Positions 1 through 9,860 of a stretch of DNA of 28,590 nt are shown one piece after another (the stretch's first letter is position 1; every line of letters starts with the position of its first letter). Source of the stretch: JAENVT01 sp031424145 (GTDB taxonomy: Bacteria; Actinomycetota; Acidimicrobiia; Acidimicrobiales; Ilumatobacteraceae). Location of the stretch: contig JANPGV010000024.1 of assembly GCA_031424145.1 (NCBI GenBank), forward strand, positions 1 through 28,590, written 5' to 3'. A program made the translations under genes and the position numbers. The notes beneath the pieces are model-generated. The model was given only the letters and a program-made list of their open reading frames with translations, had not been told where the DNA came from and ran no database searches.

Positions 1-1666
<1,666 letters not shown>

Positions 1667-1667
1667 A

Positions 1668-2114
1668 CTACTGACCGAGATGTGGCTCCGGGCTCGACCC
1701 GGGATGGCGCACCTCGGCGACTGCCGCCCATAGGTCGGTCGCCGACATCGGCCCGACAAAGCTCGCCCTCACGACCCCGGCGTGATCAGCGACGATCGCG
1801 ATCGGCACGGCGTCGACGTGATATTTGCGGTGCAGCGCCGGCGATGCCGAATGCTCGACATCGACAACTGCAACCTGGTCGCACATCAGCACCCTCGCCT
1901 TGCGCACGACGTCGGCGCACGAGGTGCAGGACGCCGATGAGAACACCGCGACCAACCACGGCGCCTCGACACCGACGAAGTCGGCGCGATCGACCTGCGC
2001 CGGGGCACCGAACGTCGGTTGCGTCGGCGCGCTGACGCCTTGCCTTCTCCGCAACACGGCGCCGACCGACAGGGCGACGACCAACACTGCGCCGGCAATG
2101 ACGACCTGGCTCAT
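1668..2114 (-). CDS. membrane-anchored thioredoxin-like protein
   Basis: A 148-residue protein with one N-terminal hydrophobic helix (about residues 3-20), a short basic stretch, and a thioredoxin fold expected outside the membrane. The redox motif is C63-T-S-C66, and the probable cis-proline is P104 in DAVPIAIV, so both main thioredoxin signatures are present. Such proteins reduce or exchange disulfides of exported proteins; the partner is unknown. CTSC is not the classic CGPC, so the redox potential may differ. The frame stays open further upstream, but the ATG at 2114 was chosen because it starts directly at the membrane helix and lies 4 bases after the stop of the DUF5719-like gene, so it is probably the last gene of a three-gene operon (6980 to 1668). 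Fold call is firm; cellular role is inferred. Confidence 0.8.
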   Translation of the reverse strand: MSQVVIAGAVLVVALSVGAVLRRRQGVSAPTQPTFGAPAQVDRADFVGVEAPWLVAVFSSASCTSCADVVRKARVLMCDQVAVVDVEHSASPALHRKYHVDAVPIAIVADHAGVVRASFVGPMSATDLWAAVAEVRHPGSSPEPHLGQ

Positions 2115-2118
2115 GTAC

Positions 2119-3558
2119 TCAGCCTGGCAGAGCGAACGAGCCTGAACGACCGCGCAGGTCAGGATCGCGTGGCAACAACCGCTCGACGAAGATTGGCTGG
2201 GTTGATTCGACGACCAATGGGTGGCCGAGCGCGGTGGGATCCGAGACTCCGATGGTGATGACCCCACCCGCCGGCAGATCGATCGCCTCCATGCCCGGTA
2301 CAGGCACCTCTCCGCCGGCTCCCAGCGTCTTCACGGTGATCGTTCCGGGCTCTCCCGTCGCGTTGAGCACGACGAGGATGTTGTCGACAGCCAGGTCCGT
2401 CCCGATGGCCATGCTCCATCGTGTCGAGGCGAAGGACGGCGGCGCACCCATCACCACGGTGGTCGCCACCGTGTCGCCGGTCTGACGAGTGATCGCCCGT
2501 TCGACGAGTATGGATCCCTGCGTCTCGGTCGAGAAGACCGCGCCGTGCCGGCCTTCGGGCACCCCCGCATCACCGGCGATCAACGAGACGACCTTTCCGG
2601 CAGGAACGGTGAGCGGTTCGGGATTGATGAAGCCCAGTGACGGGTCCAGCCCGAGAAACGTAACGTTGACGACAGCGTCGGTCGTGCTGGCGTTGTAGAC
2701 GCTGTACCGCTCGATCACGTTGGGCGCGACCTCGCCGTCGGCGAAGTAGAACTGGTCGCCAAGGGATGGCGCACCGAGTGTCATCGTGAAGCCTGCGCGA
2801 CCAACTGACGTGAGGTACTCCTGTGCCCTGCCCACCACGACTCGGCCGCGGCTGCTGGTGACCGTGATCGCCAGGACCAACTCTCGCTTGGCCAGAAGAT
2901 CCTGACTGATGACGAGGACGGAGTTCGGTTTGACCTGCAGGCTCTGAAGGATCTGCGGCTGGCGGCTCTCGGTGCTGGTTGCTTCGCGGATGTTGACGAT
3001 CGCCGCTGACGGAAATGGATTGGTGATCACGAGTTGTTCTTTGCTGCCCTCGACGGTGTAGCCGTCGGCGAAGTACCACGTCGACGATGTCGAGTTCGAG
3101 CAGGGAGACACGGCGCTGCCCGATGCGCTGTCGGCACGCTGTTCGACGTAACCACCTCCCCCGTAGATCTCCACCATCGCCGAGACGAAGGATCCCGCCG
3201 GCTGCAATGCGGCCAGGTCGAACACAGTTGTTCCGCGCGCCGGCACTTCGAAGGGCTCAGCGACAGCGGCAACGTCGGGCGCGTCGGTGAACGTCGTGAT
3301 CTTTCCGGTCAACGTGACCTCCGAAGGGTTGGCGACGATCGCAGAACCACCGAGTTGAGCCCCGCCGACCGGCACCCCTGCACAGAACCAGGCGGACGTC
3401 ACGAAATCGCCCTTCGGCACGAACGGCATCGTCGCGCTGCCCAGCCGGGAGAACTCAGCGGGGACGCTGTGCACAGGGTGAGAGCGCTGCAGAAAGATGA
3501 CTCCGACGATCGTGGCAGCGACCATCACTCCGGCGATGAACCGGCGCAACCCGATCAT
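2119..3558 (-). CDS. secreted or membrane-anchored DUF5719-like protein
   Basis: A 479-residue protein with an N-terminal signal anchor (about residues 5-24) and then a long, beta-rich, extracytoplasmic region without enzyme motifs. It carries repeated WYFADG / FYFADG-type segments followed by beta strands ending in NPF or YNAS-like turns, which suggests repeated beta-sandwich modules. Its start overlaps the stop of the large glycosyltransferase by 4 bases (ATGA at 3555-3558), so the two are translationally coupled. From memory, many Actinomycetota carry a DUF5719 protein directly after a large GT2 gene, near whiB, cofD and a nucleotidyltransferase, and this window keeps part of that layout. 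The family label is from recall, not from a search. A role with the glycosyltransferase in making or displaying a cell-surface glycan is likely, but no reaction can be assigned. Confidence 0.7.
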   Translation of the reverse strand: MIGLRRFIAGVMVAATIVGVIFLQRSHPVHSVPAEFSRLGSATMPFVPKGDFVTSAWFCAGVPVGGAQLGGSAIVANPSEVTLTGKITTFTDAPDVAAVAEPFEVPARGTTVFDLAALQPAGSFVSAMVEIYGGGGYVEQRADSASGSAVSPCSNSTSSTWYFADGYTVEGSKEQLVITNPFPSAAIVNIREATSTESRQPQILQSLQVKPNSVLVISQDLLAKRELVLAITVTSSRGRVVVGRAQEYLTSVGRAGFTMTLGAPSLGDQFYFADGEVAPNVIERYSVYNASTTDAVVNVTFLGLDPSLGFINPEPLTVPAGKVVSLIAGDAGVPEGRHGAVFSTETQGSILVERAITRQTGDTVATTVVMGAPPSFASTRWSMAIGTDLAVDNILVVLNATGEPGTITVKTLGAGGEVPVPGMEAIDLPAGGVITIGVSDPTALGHPLVVESTQPIFVERLLPRDPDLRGRSGSFALPG

Positions 3559-6500
3559 TCGACACCGGCCTGATGCTGTTCGCTGGGCTCGTTCGCGATG
3601 TCGGAGTCCGGCTCGGAGTCCGGCTCGGTGTCTGGCTCGGTGTCCGGCTCGGTGTCCGGCTGACGCTGCGGCTCTGCTTCTGTCTCCGTCTCTACGTCTG
3701 CCTCGGACTCTGACGAGAACGAGTCATCGCTCATCGATTCGAACAGCGCTGCATCGACAGGCATGTCGATGGGCGGCGCAGTGATCGGTGCCTCGAGGGA
3801 CAGCAATGGTGCGTCGGGGACGGTGCGCACTCGGCGGCGCCTCCAGCGCGTGATAGAAGCCGTGTCGAACCGGCTGATGCCGAGCGCGAGCAGCAACCAC
3901 AGGAGCAGTTGGCCGATGAGCGCGACGGCGCGCGCCGTTGACGTGCGGTAGTGGAGCGTCGCCGGCCCGGCTGTCGTGATGTCGTATCCCGTGGTCGCGC
4001 CGAACGCTGGGCGCGGCGCGATCTGTTGGCCGGCAAGGTCGAGCGTCCACCGTTGGTCGATGCCGGTCGCCACGGTCAACGCCCCAGGCTTCAGCTCGAA
4101 GTTTGCATCGGCATTGTCGGTGGCCCCGATGGCGACGGGAGTAGCCAGCGGCCTCAGATCGATCTGGGCCAGTGAGTCGAGGCCTGCCTGGCGCGTGGCG
4201 TCGGCGGCGCCCTCGGTGAACTGGGCGCGGGTAGGGATCCACGCCGTGTTCTCGTAGACGATGAAGTTGAGGGGTCGAGTCAGCGGCGCAGCAAAATCGA
4301 GCTGATCCTCGAGCGCGTCGATGAGTCCATTGGGTAGGGGCAGTGGCCGGTCCACGGAGCTGATTGCACCGTCGGCAATCGGTACCACGATGTAGCGAAT
4401 CGCATACGGCGCCAGCAGCCGCCCGCCACGAAGCGTGGACTCGGACGCGAGCTGCTCGAGGATCGATGCGACTTCGGCCTCGGCCTTGGACGGCCGCCCG
4501 GGCCAGGCCTCGTACTGGGTGAGCGGACCATCGTCGGTGATCGCGTATCCGATGCCTGGCTCCAGCGTCCACGCGGGTACGGGTATGACCTGAGGGTTGC
4601 CGATCCACAGGATTCGGTAGTCACCTTCGGATGGGTTCTCGGCGAACTGGCCGAGCACCGAGGTGAGCGTGAGCGACGGCATCCGCCAGCGCCCGGATCC
4701 GATCGCGGTCAGGCCGGGCAGCACGCCGATCGCAATTGCGGCAGCGCTGAGGAGACCGAGCGGTTGTCGCCAACCGAACGAACCGGCGAGCACGTCGTCT
4801 TGGAAGGCGGCGGCGATGCATGCTGCCGACAGGGCCAGGCCAACTGCTACCGGTGCCAGGAGGATGCCGGGCTCTGGAAGGCGGATCTTCAAGCCCCGGT
4901 CGTCCAGGACCGCGAGCCAGCCGAACACGACGACCAGACCGGCTGCGCGGATGGCCCAGGTCAGTCGCCAACTACGAGCAACCAACGGAGCAACCAGGAC
5001 GGGCAGGTACAGAGCGATCGCGAGGATGCCGAACTGCCCGTTGCCCAGTCCGAAGCGGGCGAGCCGGGTCACCCCCAACGCGCGGCTGCCAACAGCGCCC
5101 GCGGGCAGCCCGTCGGCGACGGGCGACGGTACTCCCGCGATGAGATCCCACCCGTGGCGCCCGAACAGCGAGGACGACCACGGCAGGTTGGCCAGAAATC
5201 CGAGCAGTGCGGCCGCGCCTGCCATTCCGACCATGATGAGCGCCGACCGCCATGAACCACCGCCCAGCAACGTGGTGACCGCGAGGACGACCGCTATCGC
5301 GACAACCAGCAGTGCAAATGAAGGCACGAAGGCGAACGTGACCGCTGTGAGCAACCCCAGTTGGCACAACATGCGAAGACGAAGTCGCGCCGGAATCGCT
5401 CGATGACCGTCGGCGCGGTTGCTGAGTTGATCAACGCGATCGAAAGATTCGATCCCAGCACTGCGCGGCAGGAGGTGGATCACCCACGGGACGCTTGCGT
5501 AGCACGCCAATGCGGACCACCGCCCGCTCGACAGCAGCTGCGACGAAAGCGGCACAGCCGCGTACACGACGAGTGCGGCGATGCGCGCTCGCGCCGTGGG
5601 AAACAAGCTGGCGAGCCGCCAGATGCCGAGGTAACCGACCAACAGCAGGCCGAGCACACCGACGGTCTGCAGCAGTCCCATGTGAAACAGCGTGAACGTG
5701 CTGGCCAATGCCGTGAGGGCCACGCCCGTTGGAACCGGCGTGGTCGAGCCCAGGCCGTGCCCCCACCAGCCGGATCGATAGTCCGTGAGCATCGCTCGCG
5801 GGCTCGACCGGAACTGCAGGAACTCCCCGAACCTCGGTATGCCGCTGAGCAGGTGACGGCTTCCGAAGAGAACCAAGACGAGGACGCAGACCCACGCCAA
5901 CATCGGCGCGGACCCCGCAGTCTGGCGCCATCGTCGCTCGATGGAGCTCTCGCCGCGCGACGGACGCATGTCGCGGCTTCGCAGATAGGCGGAGAATCGT
6001 GCCGAGCCGCGCAATTGCAACCCGGCGATCTCGCCGTCGGGAACCCGTCTCAACGCACGGACGTCTCGTCGTCGCACGAGGATCCCGGGCAGGCGCGGGA
6101 CGAGACCGAACATCGCCCGGAACGAAGCCCAGGCCTCTCGAGGCTTGCCCGACAGCAGCCCGACCACGAGCTCGGACAGGGTCACCAGGATCAGTTGAAC
6201 CATCAGCAGCGGAAGGCGCCGGGCACCGGTCAGGGTGGCGATCGAACGCATGCGGTGACGGGCCTGAAGCAGTGCCGGGCGCAGGTCAGGGCGGCGCTCC
6301 GGCAGCGCCTCGCGATGACGGGCCCTGGCTGCCGGCACGACGACGACGCGAGCGCCGCCGAGATGGGCGCGCCAGCACAGGTCGACGTCGTCACCGTAGA
6401 AGTCGATCGCCGTGTCGAAGCCGGCGACCGTCCTGAAGAGGTCTGCGCGGATCAGCAGGCACGCCGACGGCAACGCGAAAACGTCGCGTACGGCGTCATG

Positions 6501-6980
6501 CTGCTCCTGGTCGAACTCCCCCTCTTCGACGAAGGAGTCCGTCTCGCCGAAGCGGTCGACGCCGATGCCAACGTGCTGCAGGATGCCCGGGTCGTCCCAC
6601 GAGACCAGCTTCGGGCCGACGATCCCGGCGTTCGATCGATACAACTCCTCGACGAGCAGACGGATCGCGCTCGGGTCGAGGGCGACGTCGTCGTGAAGGA
6701 AGCAGAAGAAACCGTTGTCGCCCTCGACCAGTCGCAGCACTTCATTGGCCACCGTGCCGTAACCGGCGACGTTGCCAACGGCCCGGACGAAGGCGTTGGG
6801 CACTCGCTCGCGTACTCTGTCCGGGATGTCGCCTGGCTCGCCGACAATCAGGAACAGGCTCTTGAGATTGGCGTAATCCTGGTCCGCCAACCCTTCCAGA
6901 ACCTCGTCGAACCACTCGCCCGGCTTGAAAACCACCATGACGGCCACGACCGGCGGGGCGAGTTGGTTGGCGGCTTCCAC
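3555..6980 (-). CDS. large GT2 glycosyltransferase with C-terminal multi-pass membrane domain
   Basis: A 1141-residue protein. Residues 10-240 form a GT-A fold family 2 transferase: strand VVAVMVVFKP, the metal/nucleotide-sugar motif HDD (96-98), and the acceptor-side motif FYGDDVDLCWR (194-204). A membrane helix near 255-280 is followed from about residue 350 by many hydrophobic helices with long loops, including a DYRSGWWGHGLGSTTPVP loop typical of big actinobacterial membrane glycosyltransferases. That second half could be a second, GT-C-like transferase or an export domain. The end is very acidic (PDTEPDTEPDTEPDSEPD) and is encoded by a 12-bp tandem repeat. GTG at 6980 was chosen because the first beta strand of the GT domain starts right after it, and a TAGCCT box lies 9 bases upstream. 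The next in-frame ATG (6938) would cut into that strand. Donor and acceptor sugars are unknown. Confidence 0.88.
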   Translation of the reverse strand: MEAANQLAPPVVAVMVVFKPGEWFDEVLEGLADQDYANLKSLFLIVGEPGDIPDRVRERVPNAFVRAVGNVAGYGTVANEVLRLVEGDNGFFCFLHDDVALDPSAIRLLVEELYRSNAGIVGPKLVSWDDPGILQHVGIGVDRFGETDSFVEEGEFDQEQHDAVRDVFALPSACLLIRADLFRTVAGFDTAIDFYGDDVDLCWRAHLGGARVVVVPAARARHREALPERRPDLRPALLQARHRMRSIATLTGARRLPLLMVQLILVTLSELVVGLLSGKPREAWASFRAMFGLVPRLPGILVRRRDVRALRRVPDGEIAGLQLRGSARFSAYLRSRDMRPSRGESSIERRWRQTAGSAPMLAWVCVLVLVLFGSRHLLSGIPRFGEFLQFRSSPRAMLTDYRSGWWGHGLGSTTPVPTGVALTALASTFTLFHMGLLQTVGVLGLLLVGYLGIWRLASLFPTARARIAALVVYAAVPLSSQLLSSGRWSALACYASVPWVIHLLPRSAGIESFDRVDQLSNRADGHRAIPARLRLRMLCQLGLLTAVTFAFVPSFALLVVAIAVVLAVTTLLGGGSWRSALIMVGMAGAAALLGFLANLPWSSSLFGRHGWDLIAGVPSPVADGLPAGAVGSRALGVTRLARFGLGNGQFGILAIALYLPVLVAPLVARSWRLTWAIRAAGLVVVFGWLAVLDDRGLKIRLPEPGILLAPVAVGLALSAACIAAAFQDDVLAGSFGWRQPLGLLSAAAIAIGVLPGLTAIGSGRWRMPSLTLTSVLGQFAENPSEGDYRILWIGNPQVIPVPAWTLEPGIGYAITDDGPLTQYEAWPGRPSKAEAEVASILEQLASESTLRGGRLLAPYAIRYIVVPIADGAISSVDRPLPLPNGLIDALEDQLDFAAPLTRPLNFIVYENTAWIPTRAQFTEGAADATRQAGLDSLAQIDLRPLATPVAIGATDNADANFELKPGALTVATGIDQRWTLDLAGQQIAPRPAFGATTGYDITTAGPATLHYRTSTARAVALIGQLLLWLLLALGISRFDTASITRWRRRRVRTVPDAPLLSLEAPITAPPIDMPVDAALFESMSDDSFSSESEADVETETEAEPQRQPDTEPDTEPDTEPDSEPDSDIANEPSEQHQAGVE
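3601..3660. repeat. five 12-bp tandem repeats coding an acidic tail
   Basis: Five consecutive 12-base units, tcggagtccggc twice and then tcggtgtctggc or tcggtgtccggc three times. They lie in frame in the 3' end of the large glycosyltransferase gene and encode Thr/Ser-Glu-Pro-Asp repeats. A less regular Glu/Thr/Ser-rich stretch precedes them in the protein (about 3661-3720). Copy number may vary between strains by slippage without a frameshift. Confidence 0.9.
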
Positions 6981-6989
6981 GAGGCGGCC

Positions 6990-6995
6990 AGGCTA
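6990..6995 (-). promoter_or_regulatory. -10 box TAGCCT for the large GT operon
   Basis: On the minus strand TAGCCT is followed by 9 bases and then the GTG start at 6980. The distance fits transcription starting at or next to the start codon, that is, a leaderless message. No good Shine-Dalgarno sequence is present. The same box recurs at similar distance before several other genes in this window. Confidence 0.5.
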
Positions 6996-7036
6996 CTGCC
7001 ACCCTGACGAAGAGTGGAGGCACTCCTAAACCATGC

Positions 7037-7065
7037 TTGCAATAGTTAGCACTATGCGGTATATT
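7037..7065 (+). promoter_or_regulatory. promoter TTGCAA-17-TATATT for the small repeat protein
   Basis: TTGCAA at 7037-7042 and TATATT at 7060-7065 are separated by 17 bases, a near-consensus housekeeping promoter. The ATG at 7072 follows the -10 box by 6 bases, so the expected transcript starts at or within a base or two of the start codon and would be leaderless. This is the best-formed promoter in the window apart from the one at 20942. Confidence 0.65.
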
Positions 7066-7071
7066 GGCCGC

Positions 7072-7368
7072 ATGTTCAAACTTCCCCGCACACTCCCCAC
7101 CCTTGCCGACTTCCCCACCATCACCTTCCCCACCCTCGCCGACTTCCCCGGCATCGATTTCTCCGGTCTCGACATCAATGCACTGCGTGATCGGCTGGCG
7201 TCGATCGACACAGCCAAGCTGACAGACGCCCTTCGCGACGCCGGGTACATCGCCGTCGGAATTGGCGTCACTTCGATCGAGCGAGCCAAGGCTCGCGGCG
7301 AGCAGATCACCGAGCTCGTCACAAACCGTTTCGAGCAGGCTCGCGGGATGCTCCGCAACGCCGCCTGA
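7072..7368 (+). CDS. small protein with N-terminal PTLADFP repeats, unknown function
   Basis: A 98-residue protein that I do not recognise. The N-terminus holds two copies of an 11-residue repeat (LPTLADFPTIT, FPTLADFPGID) and a weaker third (FSGLDINALRD). Then comes an amphipathic region with one mildly hydrophobic patch (AGYIAVGIGV), and a charged helix rich in Arg, Glu and Gln (ERAKARGEQITELVTNRFEQARG) that could form a coiled coil. There is no signal peptide and no catalytic motif. The open frame also has an ATG at 7033, but that lies upstream of the -10 box, so the ATG at 7072 is preferred and suggests a leaderless message. It is transcribed away from the large GT gene and lies 52 bases before the flippase. 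The helical tail resembles phasin-like or structural small proteins only in general character. Confidence 0.75.
   Translation: MFKLPRTLPTLADFPTITFPTLADFPGIDFSGLDINALRDRLASIDTAKLTDALRDAGYIAVGIGVTSIERAKARGEQITELVTNRFEQARGMLRNAA
7095..7149 (+). repeat. 33-bp-period direct repeat inside the small protein gene
   Basis: The 22-base segments at 7095-7116 and 7128-7149 differ at one position and are spaced by 33 bases, exactly 11 codons. They encode the two PTLADFP copies. Because the nucleotide match is closer than the protein repeat needs, a recent duplication is plausible. Confidence 0.8.
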
Positions 7369-7404
7369 TTCAGTCTTCGTCCCCGTCGGAGGGGTCCATC
7401 CCGC

Positions 7405-7410
7405 TAGCCT
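7405..7410 (+). promoter_or_regulatory. -10 box TAGCCT before the flippase gene
   Basis: TAGCCT ends 10 bases before the GTG at 7421, which suggests a leaderless transcript. There is no convincing -35 hexamer and no Shine-Dalgarno sequence next to the start; the purine run GGAGGGG at 7388-7394 is too far upstream. Confidence 0.4.
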
Positions 7411-7420
7411 CGCTGGTCTG

Positions 7421-8752
7421 GTGGACTCCTCTGACGCAGACAAACCACGCTTTGGGCGAGCCCCGCTACCCGAAGGGACACTCCCGGTCGGGATAGGCCT
7501 GCTGATCGCTGGCGTCACCAGCTACCTGTTCCTCAAGGTCGCCAAGGTGGCACTGGGCAGCGACGAGGCCGTGCAGCCCGTCGCCAGCCTGTGGATCGCG
7601 ACGTTCGCACTCGCTCCGGGCTTCTTCCTGCCGCTCGAGCAAGAGCTGGCCCGCACGCTCGCCCACCGTCGTGCCGTAGGCGAAGGCGGCAAGCCCGTCG
7701 TAGCCCGCGTGCGATCACTGGGCATCGGCCTGGCCGTGCTCGTGATCATCGCCGCCCTTGCGGCCAGCCCATTCATCGTCAGTGGTTACTTCGACGGCGA
7801 CTGGGTCCTGATGGTCGCCTTGATCGTTGCGTTCATGGCGTATTGCCCGGCGCACCTCTCGCGCGGCATCGCCAGCGGAAACGGGCGGTTCAACGCGTAC
7901 GCAATCGTCATGGGAGCCGACGGTGCTGTTCGCATCGCGCTCTGTGCCTCGTTGGCGATCTTCGGCGTCAAGACCGTCGGCCTCTACGGGTTCGCGGTCG
8001 CACTCTCACCGATACCCGGTGTCCTCTGGGTCAAGGCCAAAGGATCCCTACGCACCGAACCAGGCCCGGAGGCCTCGTGGGCCGAGGTCACCCCAAACCT
8101 CGGCTGGCTGTTGCTGGGGTCGGTTTTTGCAGCGGCGCTCGTCAACGCCGGGCCGCTGGCAGCCACCCTTCTCGCCAGCGACGACCAGAAGCATCTGGTC
8201 ACGAGGTTCACGTACGGGGTGCTGCTGGCACGCATTCCCCTGTTCCTCTTCCAAGCCGTGCAGGCTGCTCTGCTGCCTCGGCTGTCGCGTCTTGCGGCGC
8301 GCAACGAGATCGCCGAGTTCCGCGCCGGTTTCGTGCGCCTGATGAAGCTCGTCCTAGTGGTCGGCGTGGTCGGCACGGCCGGTGCATACTTGCTGGGACC
8401 GCTCGTCATCGAGCGCTTCTACAACGCCACGCTCAGCCGTCAGACCATGGCGATGCTGGCGCTCGGCAGTGCGTTCTACATGATCGCCCTGGCCATCGCC
8501 CAAGCCGTGATCGCGCTACGCGGTCACGCCCTCGTGGCACTCGGTTGGGGCGTGGGTGCGGTGACCTTCGTGCTCGTCACCTGGCTCAGCTCCAATGCGT
8601 TGTTCCGTCGCGTCGAGCTCGGTCTCGTCGCTTCTTCATTCGCGGCCCTTGTGGCGTTCGCGTTGGCACTGCGTTCCAGACTGCGCAGCGGCGAACTTCC
8701 GACCGGGCAATCGGTGATGGACGCCATCACCGACATGCCGTTGGAGACCTGA
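7421..8752 (+). CDS. polysaccharide flippase-like membrane protein (MATE/MOP superfamily)
   Basis: A 443-residue, multi-pass membrane protein with about 12 hydrophobic segments arranged as in Wzx/MurJ-type lipid-linked sugar exporters. Typical signs are the first helix region VGIGLLIAGVTSYLFLKVAK, a charged Glu/Gln/Arg loop after the second helix (PLEQELARTLAHRRAVGEGG), the central LVTRFTYGVLLARIPLFLFQAVQAALLPRLSRL segment read in pieces, and a C-terminal block of alternating helices. It probably moves undecaprenyl- or decaprenyl-linked glycan units across the membrane, in step with the neighbouring glycosyltransferases. The frame is open back to 7262, but that part overlaps the preceding gene and lacks hydrophobic or conserved sequence, so the GTG at 7421 is preferred. 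It ends convergent to gmd. Confidence 0.8.
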   Translation: MDSSDADKPRFGRAPLPEGTLPVGIGLLIAGVTSYLFLKVAKVALGSDEAVQPVASLWIATFALAPGFFLPLEQELARTLAHRRAVGEGGKPVVARVRSLGIGLAVLVIIAALAASPFIVSGYFDGDWVLMVALIVAFMAYCPAHLSRGIASGNGRFNAYAIVMGADGAVRIALCASLAIFGVKTVGLYGFAVALSPIPGVLWVKAKGSLRTEPGPEASWAEVTPNLGWLLLGSVFAAALVNAGPLAATLLASDDQKHLVTRFTYGVLLARIPLFLFQAVQAALLPRLSRLAARNEIAEFRAGFVRLMKLVLVVGVVGTAGAYLLGPLVIERFYNATLSRQTMAMLALGSAFYMIALAIAQAVIALRGHALVALGWGVGAVTFVLVTWLSSNALFRRVELGLVASSFAALVAFALALRSRLRSGELPTGQSVMDAITDMPLET

Positions 8753-8757
8753 CGTCA

Positions 8758-8785
8758 GCAGCCCTGCCCGAAGGGGGTCAGCTGC
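8758..8785. terminator. possible hairpin between convergent flippase and gmd genes
   Basis: GCAGC (8758-8762) can pair with GCTGC (8781-8785), with an inner CCC-GAA-GGG stem-loop. It sits where two genes converge, and it overlaps the gmd stop codon. There is no T-tract on either side, so this is a weak, possibly bidirectional terminator or chance pairing. Confidence 0.25.
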
Positions 8786-9767
8786 GGCGGGCCTTCTCCG
8801 ACTCGACCTCGAGGTCGTGAGCGACCATCATCTTGATCAACTCGGGGAAGGCGACCTCGGGTTCCCACCCGAGCACTGACCGCGCCTTCGAGGGATCGCC
8901 GATGAGGACGTCGACCTCCGCCGGGCGGAAGAACTTGGGGTCCTGGCGAACGTAGTCGCGCCAGTTCTCGATCCCGACCTCGGTGAAGGCCAGGCGGACG
9001 AGGTCCTCGATGCTGTACGTGACACCCGTGGCCACGACGTAATCGTCGGGCTGATCCTGCTGCAGCATCAGCCACATCGCCTTCACGTAGTCGCCCGCGT
9101 AGCCCCAGTCGCGCTTCGAGTCGAGGTTGCCGAGCACGATCTCTGTCTGCAGACCGAGCTTGATCCGTGCGACGGCGTTGGTGACCTTGCGCGTGACGAA
9201 CTCGAGGCCGCGGCGCGGGCCCTCGTGGTTGAATAGGATGCCGCTGCATGCGAACAGGCCGTAGCTCTCGCGGTAGTTGACGACGATGTCGTGCCCGAAC
9301 ACCTTGGCGCAGCCGTATGGCGACCGGGGGTGGAACGGAGTGCGCTCGGTCTGCGGAGTCTCGCGGACCTTGCCGAACATCTCGCTGCTGCTCGCCTGGT
9401 AGAACCGGATCGGGTTGTTCTCGGCGCCACCCACCATGCGAATGGCTTCGAGCATCCGCAACACGCCGGTGCCGGTGATGTTGGCCGTCAACTCTGCCTG
9501 ATTGAAGCTCAAGGCGACGAACGAGATGGCCCCGAGGTTGTAGACCTCGTCGGGTTGCGTCGAGTCCAGCGCCTTGACCAGCGATGGCAGGTCGGCGAGG
9601 TCGCCCGGAACGGGCTCGACATACGGGAACTCGTCGCGCATCATCGTCATCCGCGGGTTGTTCTGACCCTTGACCATGCCAAAGACCTCGTAGCCCTTGG
9701 AATGGAGGAACTCGGCGAGGTGCTGGCCGTCCTGTCCAGTGACACCGGTTATGAACGCGCGAGGCAT
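8778..9767 (-). CDS. gmd: GDP-mannose 4,6-dehydratase
   Basis: Converts GDP-D-mannose to GDP-4-keto-6-deoxy-D-mannose, the branch point to GDP-fucose, GDP-rhamnose and perosamine. The 329-residue protein is an extended short-chain dehydrogenase: NADP-binding GVTGQDG (8-14), the Ser/Glu active-site segment SSSEMFG (126-132), the catalytic pair Y151xxxK155 in YGCAK, and the family signature NHEGPRRGLEFVTRKVTN read in pieces. Length is slightly below the usual 340-370. The ATG at 9767 was chosen because it starts just before the nucleotide-binding strand and has AAGGA (9776-9780) 8 bases upstream. A TAGACT box at 9810-9815 could be the -10 element. No GDP-fucose synthase or GDP-rhamnose reductase is recognisable in the window, so the end product is open. 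Confidence 0.93.
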   Translation of the reverse strand: MPRAFITGVTGQDGQHLAEFLHSKGYEVFGMVKGQNNPRMTMMRDEFPYVEPVPGDLADLPSLVKALDSTQPDEVYNLGAISFVALSFNQAELTANITGTGVLRMLEAIRMVGGAENNPIRFYQASSSEMFGKVRETPQTERTPFHPRSPYGCAKVFGHDIVVNYRESYGLFACSGILFNHEGPRRGLEFVTRKVTNAVARIKLGLQTEIVLGNLDSKRDWGYAGDYVKAMWLMLQQDQPDDYVVATGVTYSIEDLVRLAFTEVGIENWRDYVRQDPKFFRPAEVDVLIGDPSKARSVLGWEPEVAFPELIKMMVAHDLEVESEKARRS

Positions 9768-9845
9768 GCTGGCAATCCTTCGGGACGGGCCGTGAAAGCG
9801 GGACACGCCAGTCTATGGGTTGGAGCCCGATCTTGCGGCAAGGAG

Positions 9846-9851
9846 TAGCCT
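9846..9851 (+). promoter_or_regulatory. -10 box TAGCCT before the GT4/cofD operon
   Basis: TAGCCT followed by 9 bases and the ATG at 9861. The sequence between them has no Shine-Dalgarno, but AGGAG lies just before the box at 9841-9845. The geometry suggests a leaderless message, as for several other genes here. It lies in the 93-base divergent gap with gmd. Confidence 0.45.
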
Positions 9852-9860
9852 CGGCGGCCC

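Noticed and set aside
3601..3660. Could the tandem repeat be a CRISPR array or an origin iteron?
   Set aside because: Units are only 12 bases without spacers, lie in frame in a coding region and encode a regular acidic peptide.
5361..7007. Long open frame (548 codons) on the plus strand opposite the large glycosyltransferase
   Set aside because: It is antisense to a gene with clear GT2 motifs, has a Gln/Arg/Asp/His-rich composition typical of a shadow frame in GC-rich DNA, and shows no domain.
7262..7420. N-terminal extension of the flippase gene
   Set aside because: The frame is open, but this part overlaps the small repeat protein in another frame, is Ser/Pro/Arg rich and not hydrophobic; the GTG at 7421 with a TAGCCT box before it fits better.
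8749..8758. Perfect 10-base palindrome CTGACGTCAG at the flippase stop codon
   Set aside because: It includes the TGA stop and is short; nothing else suggests a regulator site, as it lies at the 3' end of convergent genes.
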